Below are positions 28,900 through 40,989 of a stretch of DNA of 64,000 nucleotides, one piece after another. The translations under genes were made by a program, and so were the position numbers. The stretch covers positions 7,636,001-7,700,000 of the forward strand of contig OY783195.1 of NCBI GenBank assembly GCA_963678675.1. Reading direction: 5' to 3'. The notes below the pieces were generated by a model. It did not search any database, had not been told where the DNA came from, and saw nothing but the letters and a program-made list of their open reading frames with translations. Origin of the DNA: Xiphydria camelus. Its lineage: Eukaryota; Arthropoda; Insecta; Hymenoptera; Xiphydriidae. How positions within the stretch are numbered: position 1 is the stretch's first letter; the number at the start of each line of letters is the position of its first letter.

Positions 28900-31800
28900 T
28901 TTTTTTACTTTACTGTGTTATAAAGGCACACTTTGCAACGACTTTAACCCTTTGGCTATGGCGGGCCTCGCCGCGGAGTCCCTCGTGTAAAATGGAGCGC
29001 GCCGTGCCGAAAGTCTTAAGCGCGCGCAGTCTTCAAACTTTTGTCTCAAAAACAATTTTGTGACATTACTTTTAGAAATAAAATGATTAGTGTTCATAAT
29101 TTTTCCATGAAGATATTTTCAATTGAATAATGAAATTAATATTTTTATATTATTTCATTTTTGTGGCGGGCGACTATAGTCACCCGTAGTAGCGAAAGGG
29201 ATGATGTCGACCGCCACTGTAGCGCTGAATATTGCCTACTTCCGCGCCATCACTCGGGTATGCACGAGCCCAATAGTCTATTACAATGTATTACTATACG
29301 AGTATATAATTTTCTTACTGTAGCAACGTAACTCCGCGAATCTTCATTAAAAAGTAAAGAAAGAACAAACAGAACGAGTTAAATTTTAAATTCTATCGAA
29401 AGACAGTGTGTTACGAAGATTTTCCCCTTTCTAGAGACTTAGAATTATTTATCCCGACATTTCTTATGTAAAGGGTAATTGAAGGTTCGCTTCTTTCTTT
29501 CAAATCAGCGCTCGTAGAGGCTGAAATCTCGACCTTTTAGAATTTAAACCAGGGGTATAAACGGAGGGTTGCTGCCGATGGATAATCGCGAGCGTCGCCA
29601 GGGGCGGAAAATTGATAATGAATGCGTTACGCGGCGCGTTGCTTAATTGGACGGGGTTTGCAGTCATCTCTCGAGACACCCTCGATCCTCCAGTCGCCAC
29701 GTGTCTATAAGCGAGGACCTTCGTCGCACCCTCCTCAAATAGCAAGCCAGCGTCCTCCGAGTGCCTTTCTTGCGTCGATCGACATTCGCAAAGATGAGAT
29801 CTTGCTATATGGCCTATGCGCAGTTCTCAAGTTTAATCATTATTCAGAATAAAAAACTGAGATGAGGCTTCAACGCAATTAATTATTTGGTGATCAAATT
29901 AATTTTTGTTTCACGACGTTTTCATAGGCAATTTTTGACGAGGGAGAGCACGAGCACGAGCATGAGACCAATGTACAGTGCCAGGCTACGGGAACGAAAA
30001 AGCGTGAGACCAACGCTGAAGCGGTGGTGCTGTGTGGTCCACGGGACTCCGTGGGCCCACAGACCTCCGATTTTTAAGAATCGTGCTGTCACTTCCGCGT
30101 GTGTGGACGCGAGGCCATACTCCTCGCCACCTCATTGGGGGTGAACACATGCGGAAGCAGGCGCTTGGCAGGATGAGAATAAAGGGCAGAAGTACTTTCA
30201 CTGAACAGGGGTCACAAGCTTGAGGGGCCTGTAGGACGTGGAGAAGGCGTCCTCGTGTTCTCTGCGCCCTTCAAAGACACCCCTGCTGGGACGACAGGCC
30301 CCCCTCCCCTCGCGGGGATGTCCATCTCTTTATAAGGGTACCTGCGTACCGACCGGATGCCATCCACTCTCTCTTTACACTTCCTTACTCCATCTATCTT
30401 TCCCCTATTTCTATCCCTCTTACTTTTGAACCTTGGTGGCATCCGATTTTTGAGAAGACGAGGCCGGAGGATGAGAGCGGTTGCTCTAGCCCTGAGGGAC
30501 CTGGCGTTATAGTCAAATGACCCTCGTAGGGTCTCTGAAATCAAAGGGCGGGTGGACAAATAGGTGGTTTTAGTGGGTATTGGGCCCCGCATTGCACTAA
30601 GCGGGTGACCTCGAGTCCCACACTACCCCGGGCGCCATTGGCTGAGCTCGGAGTATGCGTAAATGCATTTCCCCTCTAAAAAATTAATAGTAATGGAACA
30701 GAAAGTTGAAGCTTTCGTTTGTAGAAGCATTTTATTAAAAGCAATCACGTCGATAAAAATTTATTTATCATAAACCAATTACCATAGTGAACATCGAAGT
30801 CGACTTCTAAAATATCTCAATATGGTTGACAATATTTGTGAAAATCTTACTTATCGCCAATGTCACAATAACGAATTGATTTTAAAGAATGTGTGTTTGT
30901 TTTTTTTAAGTTTGCTCTTTTGGCACTTTACTAAAATTTTGTCGAGAACTTCAATAAATGACAATTCTTTTATTTTAATAACAAATTATCGATGTAACCA
31001 TTTTTCACTCACACACGGAGGGAAATCGTCAGTACTATTTGCCTGAAATTCAGGGAAAAAATACCCAACTAGTACGGTAATCGTGTTGCATTTGGTCAGT
31101 GAGGTAAAAAATATCATGCATTCAAAGAGTTTTTCATGTTCTCGAAAGTAAAATGTGACCTCTGTATCAAATAAAAAATGTGATTAGAATAGATGAAAAT
31201 TATGGCTGAGATAGATTGAAAGTGTCAAACAATGAGAAAAATTTTACTGTTTTCGGGGTAGAAACTGCTGCACCGGTACGGTAAAATATACTAACCTGTA
31301 CTGAAATTATTACTAACCTCAAGGATTATTTTTTTCCCACCAATTAGAATATAAATTTACCGTTCAATGTGATACTTTTTATTTTACGTTTTTATATTTT
31401 TTATTTATCCGTGAGCAAATTTTCTTCACCTTATTAAGTGAAAATTAATTATTAAATTAAAAATTGTATGGAAATTTTCATATATTTTGTTCTAATTACT
31501 TGTTTAATATCGGGAATTGAATTCTTTTCCTGACATTTGAGCTAAGTGCGTTTATTTGTGACCGTTGCTATCGAGCGTCGCGTCGTTCCGCGTCTTTCGT
31601 ACCAGTGCAGTGCCGAAAAATTCGCATCACGGAGGAAGTCGCGGCATCGGGATACGTACCCGCGCTTGCCTGTGCCAGAAATAGCAGTTTATTGCGGCCA
31701 GGTAGTAAACGATCGCTGCAAACGATGAGTATTTCTAACTTCCTTGTTACGCGTTCATTACTAAGGAAAATTCGACAGCTTTTGTAGGAAATATTTCCCG

Positions 31801-32670
31801 AAAGAACAGTTTATTGATGAATGCGACTGATTGTGAGTTACAACGTGATGAATGTGACTACGACTTGACTTCGGCTCTTCGCCGAAGTAGCTCTTGCGAT
31901 GGTCGAAGGAGGGAATGACCACCGAGCTGCCCAAGCCGTCCTTACGCCCGGTTCGTCCCTTATTCCGAGCCGATCACCGTGCGTTCTCAGGTAGCGTCGG
32001 TGTCCTGTTAGTCGGACGATCGGTATGGTCGTCCGTGCGTTATCGAGGATGTTCCGTTAACGGCCTGCAGACCCTAGGTTTTCTCCGTCAAATCGTTCCT
32101 CACACTTTTCTGCTCAGAAGAACAAATGACATACAAAATTAAATAGATTTAAATTTTTCAATAAAAATCTTATCTGCTGAGACTCTATGTATTGTAAGCT
32201 ATATTCGACGCGGTAGACTCGACGCGGCTGCACGATAAGTCCTGAAGCAATCCTCGATGAGACTCGAATCACGATCCGATATGCACGCTGGTTGTCGATC
32301 GAATGGCTTCCTTTGATTGCCTGGAGGAGCATAAGACCCCCTTACTCCTTCATCCTAGGCCTGCATTGGAAAGCCCCGTTGCCTTGACGTCATTATGGGG
32401 GAAACTGCCCGCTTCCACCTGGCTTCGTGAATCACCCTTGCTTGACGCATCCACTCCTAACGGTGCCTTGAAATTTCAGTATAGAATTTTTTTGCATGAA
32501 TTTCCCCAATTTTTCTTCTAGTCTTCTCTTCTTATTTATAACGAAAAAGAAATCACCAGAATTTCCCATCAAATACTCCTGGTAATGGACAAAAATGGTG
32601 AGACTTCTCCGTATATCAGGCAAAAAATATGATTAAAAAATCTACTAACATTTTCCCATAAATCTTCTAA
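28900..32670. other. Long stretch without a recognised gene
   Basis: Near 28946-29202 are weak inverted ends (AACCCTTTGGCTATGGCGGG against a right side ending TAGCGAAAGGG), probably an old MITE. From 29500 to 30660 the sequence is GC-richer, with overlapping open frames on both strands that read as low-complexity Arg/Pro/Ser protein and show no domain. From 30660 to 31540 it is AT-rich. From 31540 to 32460 a GC-richer block contains a small hairpin TTCGGCTCTTCGCCGAA and might be an LTR or a non-coding RNA, but no second copy or end structure proves it. I assign no gene here. Confidence 0.4.
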
Positions 32671-32676
32671 ATAAAA

Positions 32677-32932
32677 TCACTTACAATTATTTTTAAAAAA
32701 TCGATTACGAATTCGGTGACATTTGTTCCACCTTAGTTCTATTTGTTGACATAGGCTTCTGAAATAATTTTTTAAAGATTTAATAACGTCCTCAGGGAAT
32801 GTTACGTCGTCCAATTTTGCCAGAATAAATTCGTACACGCGCGGCACTACAACGATCGGATTTACTGTTGTCAATCCAAACCTCGAAAATTTCCTGGCGG
32901 GTAATTGTTGAATCCATTCTAAAAATATGCAT
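32677..32932 (-). pseudogene. Unrecognised exon-like fragment
   Basis: After an acceptor-like ATTTTTAG near 32920, an open minus-strand frame reads EWIQQLPARKFSRFGLTTVN and continues PRVYEFILAKLDDVTFPEDVIK to the stop near 32677. The even spread of hydrophobic and charged residues looks more like real protein than chance. I do not recognise the family. It may be one exon of a transposon or host-gene relic; neighbouring exons were not found. Confidence 0.35.
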
Positions 32933-33429
32933 ATATATTAGAAGAACAAACAAGTGCAGGAAATCTATTTTTTTTCTAATAGTATACGACCATATAAGGA
33001 ACTTCTACTCTATAGTATCTGAATAATGTAAGCGAATTATAATATCATTATATGGTTTTTTCCTAATATCAATATTCAAATAAATCGTAAAAATCAAAAA
33101 CTCACCTCGGTAACTTGTTGAAACACTAAACTGCACACCAAAACAAAAATAACACCTTCGAATAGCATCTACTCTGAAAGAACTATCAAGAAAGACTGAA
33201 TGCCCTACAGAATGTTTAGTAAACACCTACCCGTTTCCCTTTAGATGAGATTGTATTTCGGGCCATTTTATGGCACGTAATAAAACCAAAATCCAGGTAC
33301 CTGTAATAACTGGAATGTCTTTGTAATCCTTTATTAATATTACCCGTTTCCGGAAACATGAAATGTACGACTTAAATCCTCCTAGATTTGTAAAATGTCA
33401 CACTGTGCGTCGGGGAGCAACCGATAGCG

Positions 33430-34078
33430 CTAGGTATTTCGCGGAATCGCCCCACGGTTGAGGGTACCGTGGCTGGAGGTAACCGCGTGACGTATCCAAA
33501 CCACAGCTTACACAGCTAGCCAACTCCCACGCGGCACTTTTGAAGGTAAAAACGCCGATCCGTTGACCTTGAGTCGTGCTGTCTCTTTCTGTTTCGGGAA
33601 AGGTCAGGGCCGAACTGCGGTAGTCTCCGACTCGCTCGGGAGAGAAGTCAGGGTCGATACTATAAGTAGTTGTTTCATTTTACAAAGTACGGCCCTGAAT
33701 TCTTTCCCGAGCGAGAGAGAGATAGCATGCGTCCAGGTTTAAAGGTCCGGCGTGAGAGTTGGCTAGCTGTGTAAGCTGTTCCAAACTATCCAGAGTGCCG
33801 GACGCTCGTTCGGCGGATTATGAGGACGCGTCCGGCTACCCTAAAATGGCTAATTATCCTGGTCAGGCCGGAATACGCCAGATGCTATATGATTTCAATC
33901 GGTTGCCGCCTCGATTCGACCTTACTACCTTCGAAGTTGTTTTTCCTTCCTGATGCGCCGAGGTCCGCCCGGCACTTACCTTCTAAGAAGGCATAAATCC
34001 GAGTTATTTGCGTTGCGCGATAGCCGAAACGCACCGCGTTCTCGCCGGCGGAATTACGGCTAATTTCGATAAAGGAAA
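33430..34078. repeat. Old LTR of the 712-bp family, with a nested MITE
   Basis: Motifs follow the solo LTRs in order: ACCGTGGCTGGAGGTA (ACCGTTGCTGGAGGTA there), a CCGGCCATCG-like region, GGCATAAATCCG (GGCGCAAATCCG there), CGCGATAGCCGAAA, GGCGGAATTACGGCTAA and TAAAGG. Divergence is high. A 277-bp MITE interrupts it at 33503-33779. It shows that the LTR family has an old history here as well as two young copies. Confidence 0.6.
33503..33779. mobile_element. 277-bp MITE with 8-bp-type duplication
   Basis: The ends are inverted copies of ACAGCTTACACAGCTAGCC and beyond. The flanks TCCAAACC and TCCAAACT agree at 7 of 8 bases, which fits hAT- or P-type elements. It is non-coding and nested in the old LTR. 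Confidence 0.75.
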
Positions 34079-34729
34079 TGAGGAAATGCAGTATGAGCAT
34101 TTTAACTTGCTTCTTATCATAACCTTCAAGGTATGCCAAACCCTGTCTTTGCACATTAATTTTTCTTTTTCTTGTTTTCACTGGACCTAACAAAAACAAA
34201 ATTGTTTTTACTATCTGTACAATATGTCTTGAAGTATTGGGAACAAAAGAACATGATAATAAATACCATAGGTGGCTATGATATTGCCGTTAAGCATTAA
34301 AACCAAATGCCTCTTAGTCAAAAAATGAACTTTACTCTTCATTGAAATAATATTATGATTTTCTATTTCAATGAGAAATATATTGTTCCGCGCCTGGCCC
34401 CGGTACCGAAATAGTCGCCGTGTCCCTTGTCTCCGAGACATTCCACCCGTACTCCCTAAGTCTATACTCTTACATAATGTAATTATTATTGTACCTAATC
34501 TCAACAAACAAAAATATGTTTTTAACGTACAATCGGTTTTTATGTGGGTCTCGTCTTCAGCCTGATCTCTGTTCTCTAAATGTATTATTATGTCAGAAAC
34601 ATTGAAATCTGAAAAAAAGGATATGGATAAGCAGACATGTGAGGTCGATTTCAAATTAGTACCAATTTTACAGTACAAACATATTATGTAGAAGTATGTT
34701 CATTTTATTTTACTAACATTACTTACATG
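34079..34729. other. No recognised gene
   Basis: A minus-strand frame of 155 codons (34678-34211) is open but has no recognisable motif and reads like translated AT-rich non-coding DNA in its second half. Left unassigned. Confidence 0.3.
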
Positions 34730-35533
34730 AATGTTCTTGATTAATAAAATATTCATTGGTGGATTGTGATTCAACTTCCATCAGGGTATCAACTGCATCA
34801 AGAGAAGTATTTTGTAAGGATAAGAATTCATTATTTGCCCATTTATTTCTTTCCTCTTCACCTTTCCGTCTCTGCTGAACATTTATAGAAGTTTAACATT
34901 TTTTTGTTCAACCATTAGATCATAAATATCCTGACATAACACATCTTTCTCAGTTTTCTTTTCTTCTATCCCGGACCTGCAATCCAATAGGATAAATACT
35001 CAGTTAAGTTTGCTTGTGCTTTTTGAATTTTAAAATTAAAACTATTGAAGAGATAAGAATTCATTATTTTTCTTCCATTAAATTTTGTCATAGGTACCAC
35101 AATCACAATATAGGATTTTTTTACGAAAACCGGAAAAACCAGGTGACTATAAATAATTGAAAAATAACATGCGTACTTACTTCTTTTCCAAACACTTAAT
35201 TTTTTCTAGCCAAAGTTTTATAAGTCTTTCCAAATGAGGAGCACAGTTCCAAAACTCATTTAGTCCATTCGCAGTTTGTCTTATAATCGCTAAACTATTA
35301 GCAATTATAGGACAAACTGCGAATGGACTAAACGAGTTTTGGAACTGTGCTCCTCAAATGTTCTCTTAATGTCCTCATACTAAATTACTTGCCAATTACA
35401 AGAAACACATTCTCTTGTATCACTTCCCATAATTCAGGATTATTAAACGGATTTGGATCCGCAATTTCTCTTAAAAGTATTAAATCATTGTGCTCCATAA
35501 AGCGTAATATTTTTCTTTGCAGCTCCATTATTG
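34730..35533 (-). pseudogene. Myb/SANT-like DNA-binding protein relic
   Basis: The minus-strand frame starts MELQRKILRFMEHNDLILLR and contains DPNPFNNPELWEVIQENV, then after a stop RTLREHLR, the pattern of a Myb/SANT-like domain found in many arthropod repetitive genes. An inverted duplication at 35237-35353 follows. The frame then resumes with APHLERLIKLWLEKIKC and a GTAAG donor near 35180. Further left, segments like KTEKDVLCQDIYDLMVEQKN look like a later exon. Stops and the inverted duplication make it non-functional. Whether it came from a transposon or a host gene is unclear. Confidence 0.5.
35237..35353. repeat. 57-bp inverted duplication with tiny loop
   Basis: Left and right arms of about 57 bp, starting GAGGAGCACAGTTCC on one side and ending in its inverse on the other, are separated by only a few bases and differ at about four positions. 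One arm carries coding sequence of the Myb/SANT relic. The other is its inverted copy. Confidence 0.8.
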
Positions 35534-36904
35534 AATATATTCATTTTTTGAAAACGTTCACAACAAACAGAAAAATTACTCTTAAAACCACAACAAACCG
35601 GAAAAATGCAAAATGTGTAGGGCACTAAACATATATTGTTTGAAGATTATGTGAGAACCGGACGTTGTCAAACATAATTTTTTAAAACTCTATCTTGAAA
35701 CACAGCGAAACCAAAACATAAAATAATTGCTTATCCTGCGTCAACACTACTACTGCGTAATGTACTTTTCAACAATTTGTAAAATTTTTACAAGGCATGT
35801 ACATTAACTGGTACATACGGCTTCATCTGACAACAGTGCATTTCCGTTATCACTTATTAAGCGTACCCTATTCTCCGTCTAATAAGGTATCACGTTATCG
35901 TTTAATAGCGTAATCGGTTATTATGAAGCCACTGCGTATGCTCACATAACGTTTTACGTTTAAAGATCTAAAATTAAGGAGCTCAAAAACTCCCTAAACT
36001 CGAGTCTACGTCGTCTGTTGCTCCTTTGAACCAGACATTTTCCACTGTGTACCCTCGGCTATCTCAATTCGAAGTTTCCCAGTAGGCAACATTTAGATGC
36101 ATCATGGCGGAATGAAGGGTCGACCAACATTGCAACAATCTCACATCTACAAGTACAGAAAGAGAATGCAGCGCGTGCAGTATCCACGGTATAACGGAGT
36201 CGAGATCTCGCCATTAAAATGCTAGCAACCGCGGAAACTTTGCAGATTTATTGCCCAATCTTGCCTACGAATATTTATGAGCGTCCCCCGCCGAGGAAGT
36301 TCGTCCTGTTTTAAGCAACATCACTTCGCGTAGCCCTCTCCGCGAAATAAATGCATTATATACTTGACCTCGTAAAAAGTTTTACAGGAGTTAACTGTTA
36401 CCTGTTTGCGACTTTACGCGACCGTGCCAGTTACAAGATCCACGTGTTGAGCGCGTTTCGGGACGAGATTGCGTGACGTTGCCCGAATTACATGAGTTCG
36501 TTGAGGGGTGGAGATGGGGAGAGATTAAAATAGGTTGAAATCCTTGGAGGGATTTCCGACGAACACATTTTAATGAGATATTGTAACGAATAGTAAGTTT
36601 CCTTCTCTTTTTTAATGGAAGCTTACTGAGAAAAAAATTGGTTAAATCGATTTAGTTGGTTTGAATTATTTCATGCGATTAAATATTTTCTTAAATTATA
36701 TAATCATGTTCAATTTAATACCTGCTCATTCGCAATTAATATATCCCATGTGGGAAAGGATGCTGGGTTCTAGGGTGGCCCAGTATAGGCTAATTCTGGC
36801 CCGGTGTAAATTGCCAGGCTGTGCCCAGTCTAGGAATGATATCAACTGGTCAATATTGGCAAATAAAAGCGGGCCCATGGTGACGCCATTCCTAGGCCCA
36901 TGTT
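35534..36904. other. No recognised gene
   Basis: AT-rich sequence, with a weak inverted pair (GGCTTCAT near 35819, ATGAAGCC near 35926) that may mark a small MITE. Positions 36742-36905 contain imperfect repeats around GGCCCA/CCTAGG with unclear meaning. No coding frame is supported. Confidence 0.35.
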
Positions 36905-37260
36905 GATTGCAATGACGGGGCCATGACTGCCAGGACTGAACTCATTTTTTATCACACAAATTGCATGCAACATAGAATCATAATACATTTGTTTTAAAGC
37001 CAACAACATTTCCATAATAAAAATATGATTTACTTCAACTTCTAACGTATATATATTTTTATCATAGTCTGCATAAAAAACGAAAGAGGTTTTTGTGAGA
37101 TTTGTAATCGACATCTCCAGCTGAACTTGTACATAGTACTTGTGTTTCATTTTCAATTGCAGTCTTCGATCACCCTTGATCAAAGTTTTACCTATTTCAG
37201 CCTTTATCACTTCATTGATTCCCACCGTCTGACCCTTACAGGGACACTTAATTTCTAATA

Positions 37261-37426
37261 GGCCTATTGCGTAGAGCCCACACTATCACAAGTATGAATG
37301 TGTATTGTATGTATACGGAAAACAGCGCCGCCAAACTGGGTTTCTTGGCGAAACTGGGGTGTAAATTCTCTATACGTACATGTGTAACACAAACAAAAGC
37401 TACGTTTGTGAAAGTACGTAAAAGGC
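37261..37426. mobile_element. TA-flanked MITE, copy 2
   Basis: Same family as 28403-28566 but inverted, flanked by TA (37259-37260 and 37427-37428). Taking it out with one TA rejoins the nuclease codons in frame across the Leu-Leu-Glu of the E-x-K motif, which confirms the boundaries. Confidence 0.88.
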
Positions 37427-37595
37427 CTATAGTTGAGAAGGTTTTCCATTCTCAAAAATGATCCCATTAGGTGAGTAGGCTAACCATGGATTTAATTTCG
37501 AAATCATTCTTAGATCAGTTTCGAAAACTTGCTTTTGTGTTTTTTCTATGAACTTATGTTGAGCTTTACTTTCCAATTTTTTACCACATACTCGG

Positions 37596-37901
37596 TGTTA
37601 TGTCTTCGCGAAGGGTTACTCACGACCTAACCGCTTGGTTACTAGCTTTCGACTGACTCTCGAGCTTTCCTACCCGACATGCACTCGCAGGTAGCGAGGG
37701 CGAACGGGACTTTTGGTAACTCCGGAATGTACGCAAATTCTTGAACATTCCGGAGGTACCTGTCACCGGACGCTCCCTTTGTCGGGCCCACTGGCAGGTA
37801 ACGGGGCCAGCGGAGCCTCTGGAGATGTCCGTGGTGGGTGGAAACCCTCGGACACTCCGGAGAGGCGCTGATTTATGCGCCTTCTTGGCCGGGGCGCAAC
37901 A
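37596..37901. mobile_element. 306-bp solo LTR
   Basis: It begins TGTTATGTCTTCGCG and ends GGGGCGCAACA, with the perfect 5-bp duplication CTCGG on both sides (37591-37595 and 37902-37906). It interrupts the nuclease relic. The ends are typical of gypsy-type LTRs. No related internal region is nearby. An ORF reading through it into the nuclease and the Jockey gag is a chance fusion. Confidence 0.88.
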
Positions 37902-38059
37902 CTCGGTAAATTCACTTTTGAAATCTTTGGGCGTAATATGGTCGTCACACTTTTTTGGCCAGTTTGGATTTTTATTTTTTGTGTACGTGAAAAGACCATA
38001 ACAGGTAGAGTCTGCTATGCGATATCGTCGCTCTTTATGCGGTGCGTGCCCCAGCTCGG

Positions 38060-39700
38060 GACACCGCGTCATGGGTCGGGACGCGTGAAGGAGAAGAAGG
38101 AAGTCGGGTGGGCGTGAAGACGCCGTGGAAGGAAGCAGAAAGAGGCGTGAAAACGCCGCGGAAGGAGGCGGTGGAAGGCGTGAAGGCGCCGCGGTCACAC
38201 AAGAGAGGCGCAAGGCGCCGTGGTTAAGGAAGGGTCGAGGGGAAAGAACAAGAGAACAAATGCGAACTGACCGATCTATTGGAGTCCTGAGAAGGGGGGG
38301 GGAGACAGTCGTGTTTGCGGTGGTACTGTGGTGGCGGTGGTGGATTGCGGAAGGGGGGGGGGTCGTGTTCTGCCAGGGAGCAGAGTGAGTTTGCGGAGAT
38401 TTTTGGCTCCCCCGGTAGGTGGCGCGATGGGGGCCGTTACAGTTGGAGCAGGTTGGCGACTTTGTCGGATTGTCTTTTGTGGGGCACACTGTGGTGGCGC
38501 GGGATTTTGCGCAGAAGGCGCAAACCCAGGCGGCGTGGCAATAGTTTGCCGTATGGCGAAATTTTTGGCAGCGTCGGCACTGTGGAGTTTGGTTGTTTTT
38601 CTCCTTTGGCTTAACTTTGATGCTGAGGCCGTTGATGGTGCGGATGTTAAAGATGGTGTTTGCAAGGGGGGACTTTGCGTCGAGGTTGACGCTGACCACA
38701 GGCCAGATTCTGTCGCCATTCCACATGCGGTAGACTGATTTGATCGGGAGGCCTTTGGTTTCGAGTTCCGTCTTGACGTCGTCCTCGGACGAGGATTCCA
38801 CCACGCCACGGATAACTACTACGAGATCTTTGTCTTGTCGTAGTTGGTAAGTGGAGTACTGCGTGTTGTCCTTGTCCAATTTAGACGTCAGAGTGCGGAA
38901 ATCGTCGACCGAGTGTAAGTAAACTTTTACGGATTCGGAAGTGTTGATGGCGCGTCTAAGGGCGATATCCTTATGAGCCATGAATTTGTGAATTTTCGGC
39001 CATTTTTCCTTCTGCTTGATGCAGATGGGAGGGGGGAAGGAATCATTTTGGAGCTCGGCCTCGGATTCGGAGTCGGAGTCAGAGTCCGATCAGCCGGATT
39101 CAGGAGGACTGGAAATCCTGGTGCGCTTTCTGGGGTTAGCCGGGAGGTCCGGGGAGGAAGGGGCGTCCGTTTCCATTTCGGCAGTAGCGTGATTTGCGGC
39201 TGGGAGGACAGGGCGGCATTTTTGCGTACGAGGAGTTGAGAGAGGAGTGTGTCGATCTTGCACAGCTGAGAGGTTATTTTTCCTCGTTCGATTTTGAGCC
39301 GGTGGATTCCCGCGTCAAGGGACTCTAGTGAGCTGGAGGTGTTAGGAGGGGGCACGATACTTGCTTGGGGTGAGGGCTGGTCACTAGTAGTGGCGTTGTT
39401 CTGGTTGTCCTGGTGAGGAGCCTCCCGGGTAGAATCCATTTCGGCGTTGGTAAGGGGCGATGTTATAGTAGAGAGCTGGACAGAGACGCGCGTGGGTAGC
39501 GGCGGCCCTGTTGGTGGGGCTGTGAGTGGCCCAGCGGTCGCGAAGCCGCCTGTGTGATACAGGGAAGGCCCGCGGTGCGGTCGTCTAGAGTTGCTTTCGT
39601 TTTACTGTACTGTACAATACGTCTGCTTGGCGCAGAAGCTCCGGTGAGACAGTGTCGTCTGTGTGATGCGATGTCATGTGTGAATGTGTGATGTGATGTG
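38060..39700 (-). pseudogene. Jockey-type retrotransposon, 5' part (gag)
   Basis: From the 5' side (39700) come an untranslated leader sharing CCGGAGC...GCGCCAAGCAGACGT with the leader of the full element at 57653, then a gag start (MDSTREAPHQDNQNN). The coiled-coil segment LDAGIHRLKIERGKITSQL, a PRE_C2HC-like region (KVYLHSVDDFRTLTSKLDKD) and zinc knuckles (CRRCQKFRHTANYC; CSNCNGPHRATY) follow. A frameshift near 38985 splits the gag. The endonuclease and RT are absent, because the copy stops in Pro-rich linker sequence at the nuclease relic. It is related to, but clearly distinct from, the intact element. Confidence 0.78.
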
Positions 39701-39714
39701 ACTCCCACGCTCTA

Positions 39715-40299
39715 GGGGCCTATTTCACGGATCCGACATGTCGGATTGTCGTATACGACAAGTCACTCCGATTGGTTGTGCAAAAATCGGGTGGGGGGTC
39801 CGTCGCAGGTATTTTGTCGGATGCATGAAATATGGTCGATTGACGACACTTCTATTTGTCGCTGCGACAGTCTGGAAATGGTGGTGCCGCCAAGTGGTGA
39901 AGTTTGGCAGTCCGGCTCCTCATTATAATACGTAAAATGAATTCACAAATACGTGTGACAGAAAAATCAAAAAACGCACGCATTGAACAATACGAGCTAA
40001 GACAAGACAAGTCGAAGGGAGCTTCTCGGCTTCGCTGTTCAGGATGTGTCAATATTTCTCAGATAGCCATCGGTGGCGTTGAACGTAACATACTGTCGCG
40101 CCATTACCCGGCCACATGCACGACTCTATATTTTGTCGTACGAAACCGTCGCTTGAAGTTCGACACTGCTCAACTTTCGTACGACGAAAAATACCGTCGG
40201 CCCGATAGATTTCCCCCACCACCACTTTCTGTCACAGCCAATCGGAGTGACTTGTCGTATACGACAATCCGACATGTCGAATCCGTGAAATAGGCCCCC
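39715..40299. mobile_element. 585-bp TA-flanked MITE with long TIRs
   Basis: Ends beginning GGGGCCTATTTCACGGAT are inverted copies for about 64 bp and include the palindrome TTGTCGTATACGACAA. TA lies directly outside both ends (39713-39714 and 40300-40301). No transposase is encoded. It is a mariner-type non-autonomous element beside the 5' end of the Jockey-type fragment. Confidence 0.85.
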
Positions 40300-40301
40300 T
40301 A

Positions 40302-40989
40302 TGCACGCTCCTATACCGGGTGTTAGGCTATGTTGTGGCCATAGGACGATATGGTACGTAGCGATTTGTAGACTCTAGGTTGTACGCTATTGGTCGGAGA
40401 CGCAAGCACGCCGAACGATTGGCTCTGCTATCGTCGACAGACGGCAATCGTCGCAAGAGAAGTTCCCTAAGGCGTAGGCACCTAGCAGACGAGAAAGTAT
40501 GGCGGTTGACAGATACGTTTGTTTACAAAGTGGAATTTTTCGGAGCAATTGTACTTTTTTGGAAATAAAACGTATAAGGAGGGAGATGTACGCACGAAGC
40601 GGGAATAACGATAACAAGAGTTTATTCACGATACGGGAGTACAAGTGGTGCGATTTAAAAAAAAATCATCGAAAAAGAGTAATTAGGTGGTGCGCAAACT
40701 TTGAACACATTTTGCCGCTTCCCTATTGCATATAGGTAAAAATTTCACTAAGACTTTTTTATTATAAATTCGATTGTTTACAACTTTTATTTGAAGATTT
40801 TCTCGTTATTCTTGAAAGTTGAAGAGATATTCGCAAAAAATCGGTTTTTTTTTTATTTACATCTCTTTTTTAAACAATCCGACCGGGGATGATCCTTCAA
40901 AATATCAGGAAGTTGTTGTAGGGTGCAAACAATACCTACTGTAAAAAATTCAGATCCTCTTTAATTATTTCTAATTCAGGACTTCAATG
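40302..40989. other. No recognised gene
   Basis: Short frames on both strands near 40380-40730 lack recognisable content. Poly-A/T-rich tracts follow up to the mariner-type gene. Confidence 0.35.

Larger units (their letters stand above)
36905..38075 (-). pseudogene. YqaJ-type nuclease relic with two insertions
   Basis: Reading from 38075 downward: ERRYRIADSTCYGLFTYTKN, PNWPKKCDDHI, KDFKSEFTE, then a solo LTR (37596-37901), then LNPWLAYSPNGIIFENGKP, then a MITE (37261-37426), then LLEIKCPCKGQ and a C-terminal domain ending near VIKNEF (about 36925). The order and motifs match the SWIM-YqaJ gene at 26838, its closest relative here. The catalytic Asp of SPDG is Asn (SPNG), so the nuclease was probably dead even without the insertions. 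The N-terminal part is cut off by the Jockey-type fragment at about 38060-38075. Confidence 0.8.

Noticed and set aside
29500..30600. Overlapping ORFs up to 126 codons on both strands
   Set aside because: Low-complexity Arg/Pro-rich translations with no recognisable domain, start context or partner exon. More likely GC-rich non-coding DNA.
37620..38981. A 453-codon ORF that looks like one large protein
   Set aside because: It reads from a Jockey-type gag through a YqaJ fragment into a solo LTR. The boundaries of the YqaJ fragment and the LTR are visible, so it is a chance fusion.
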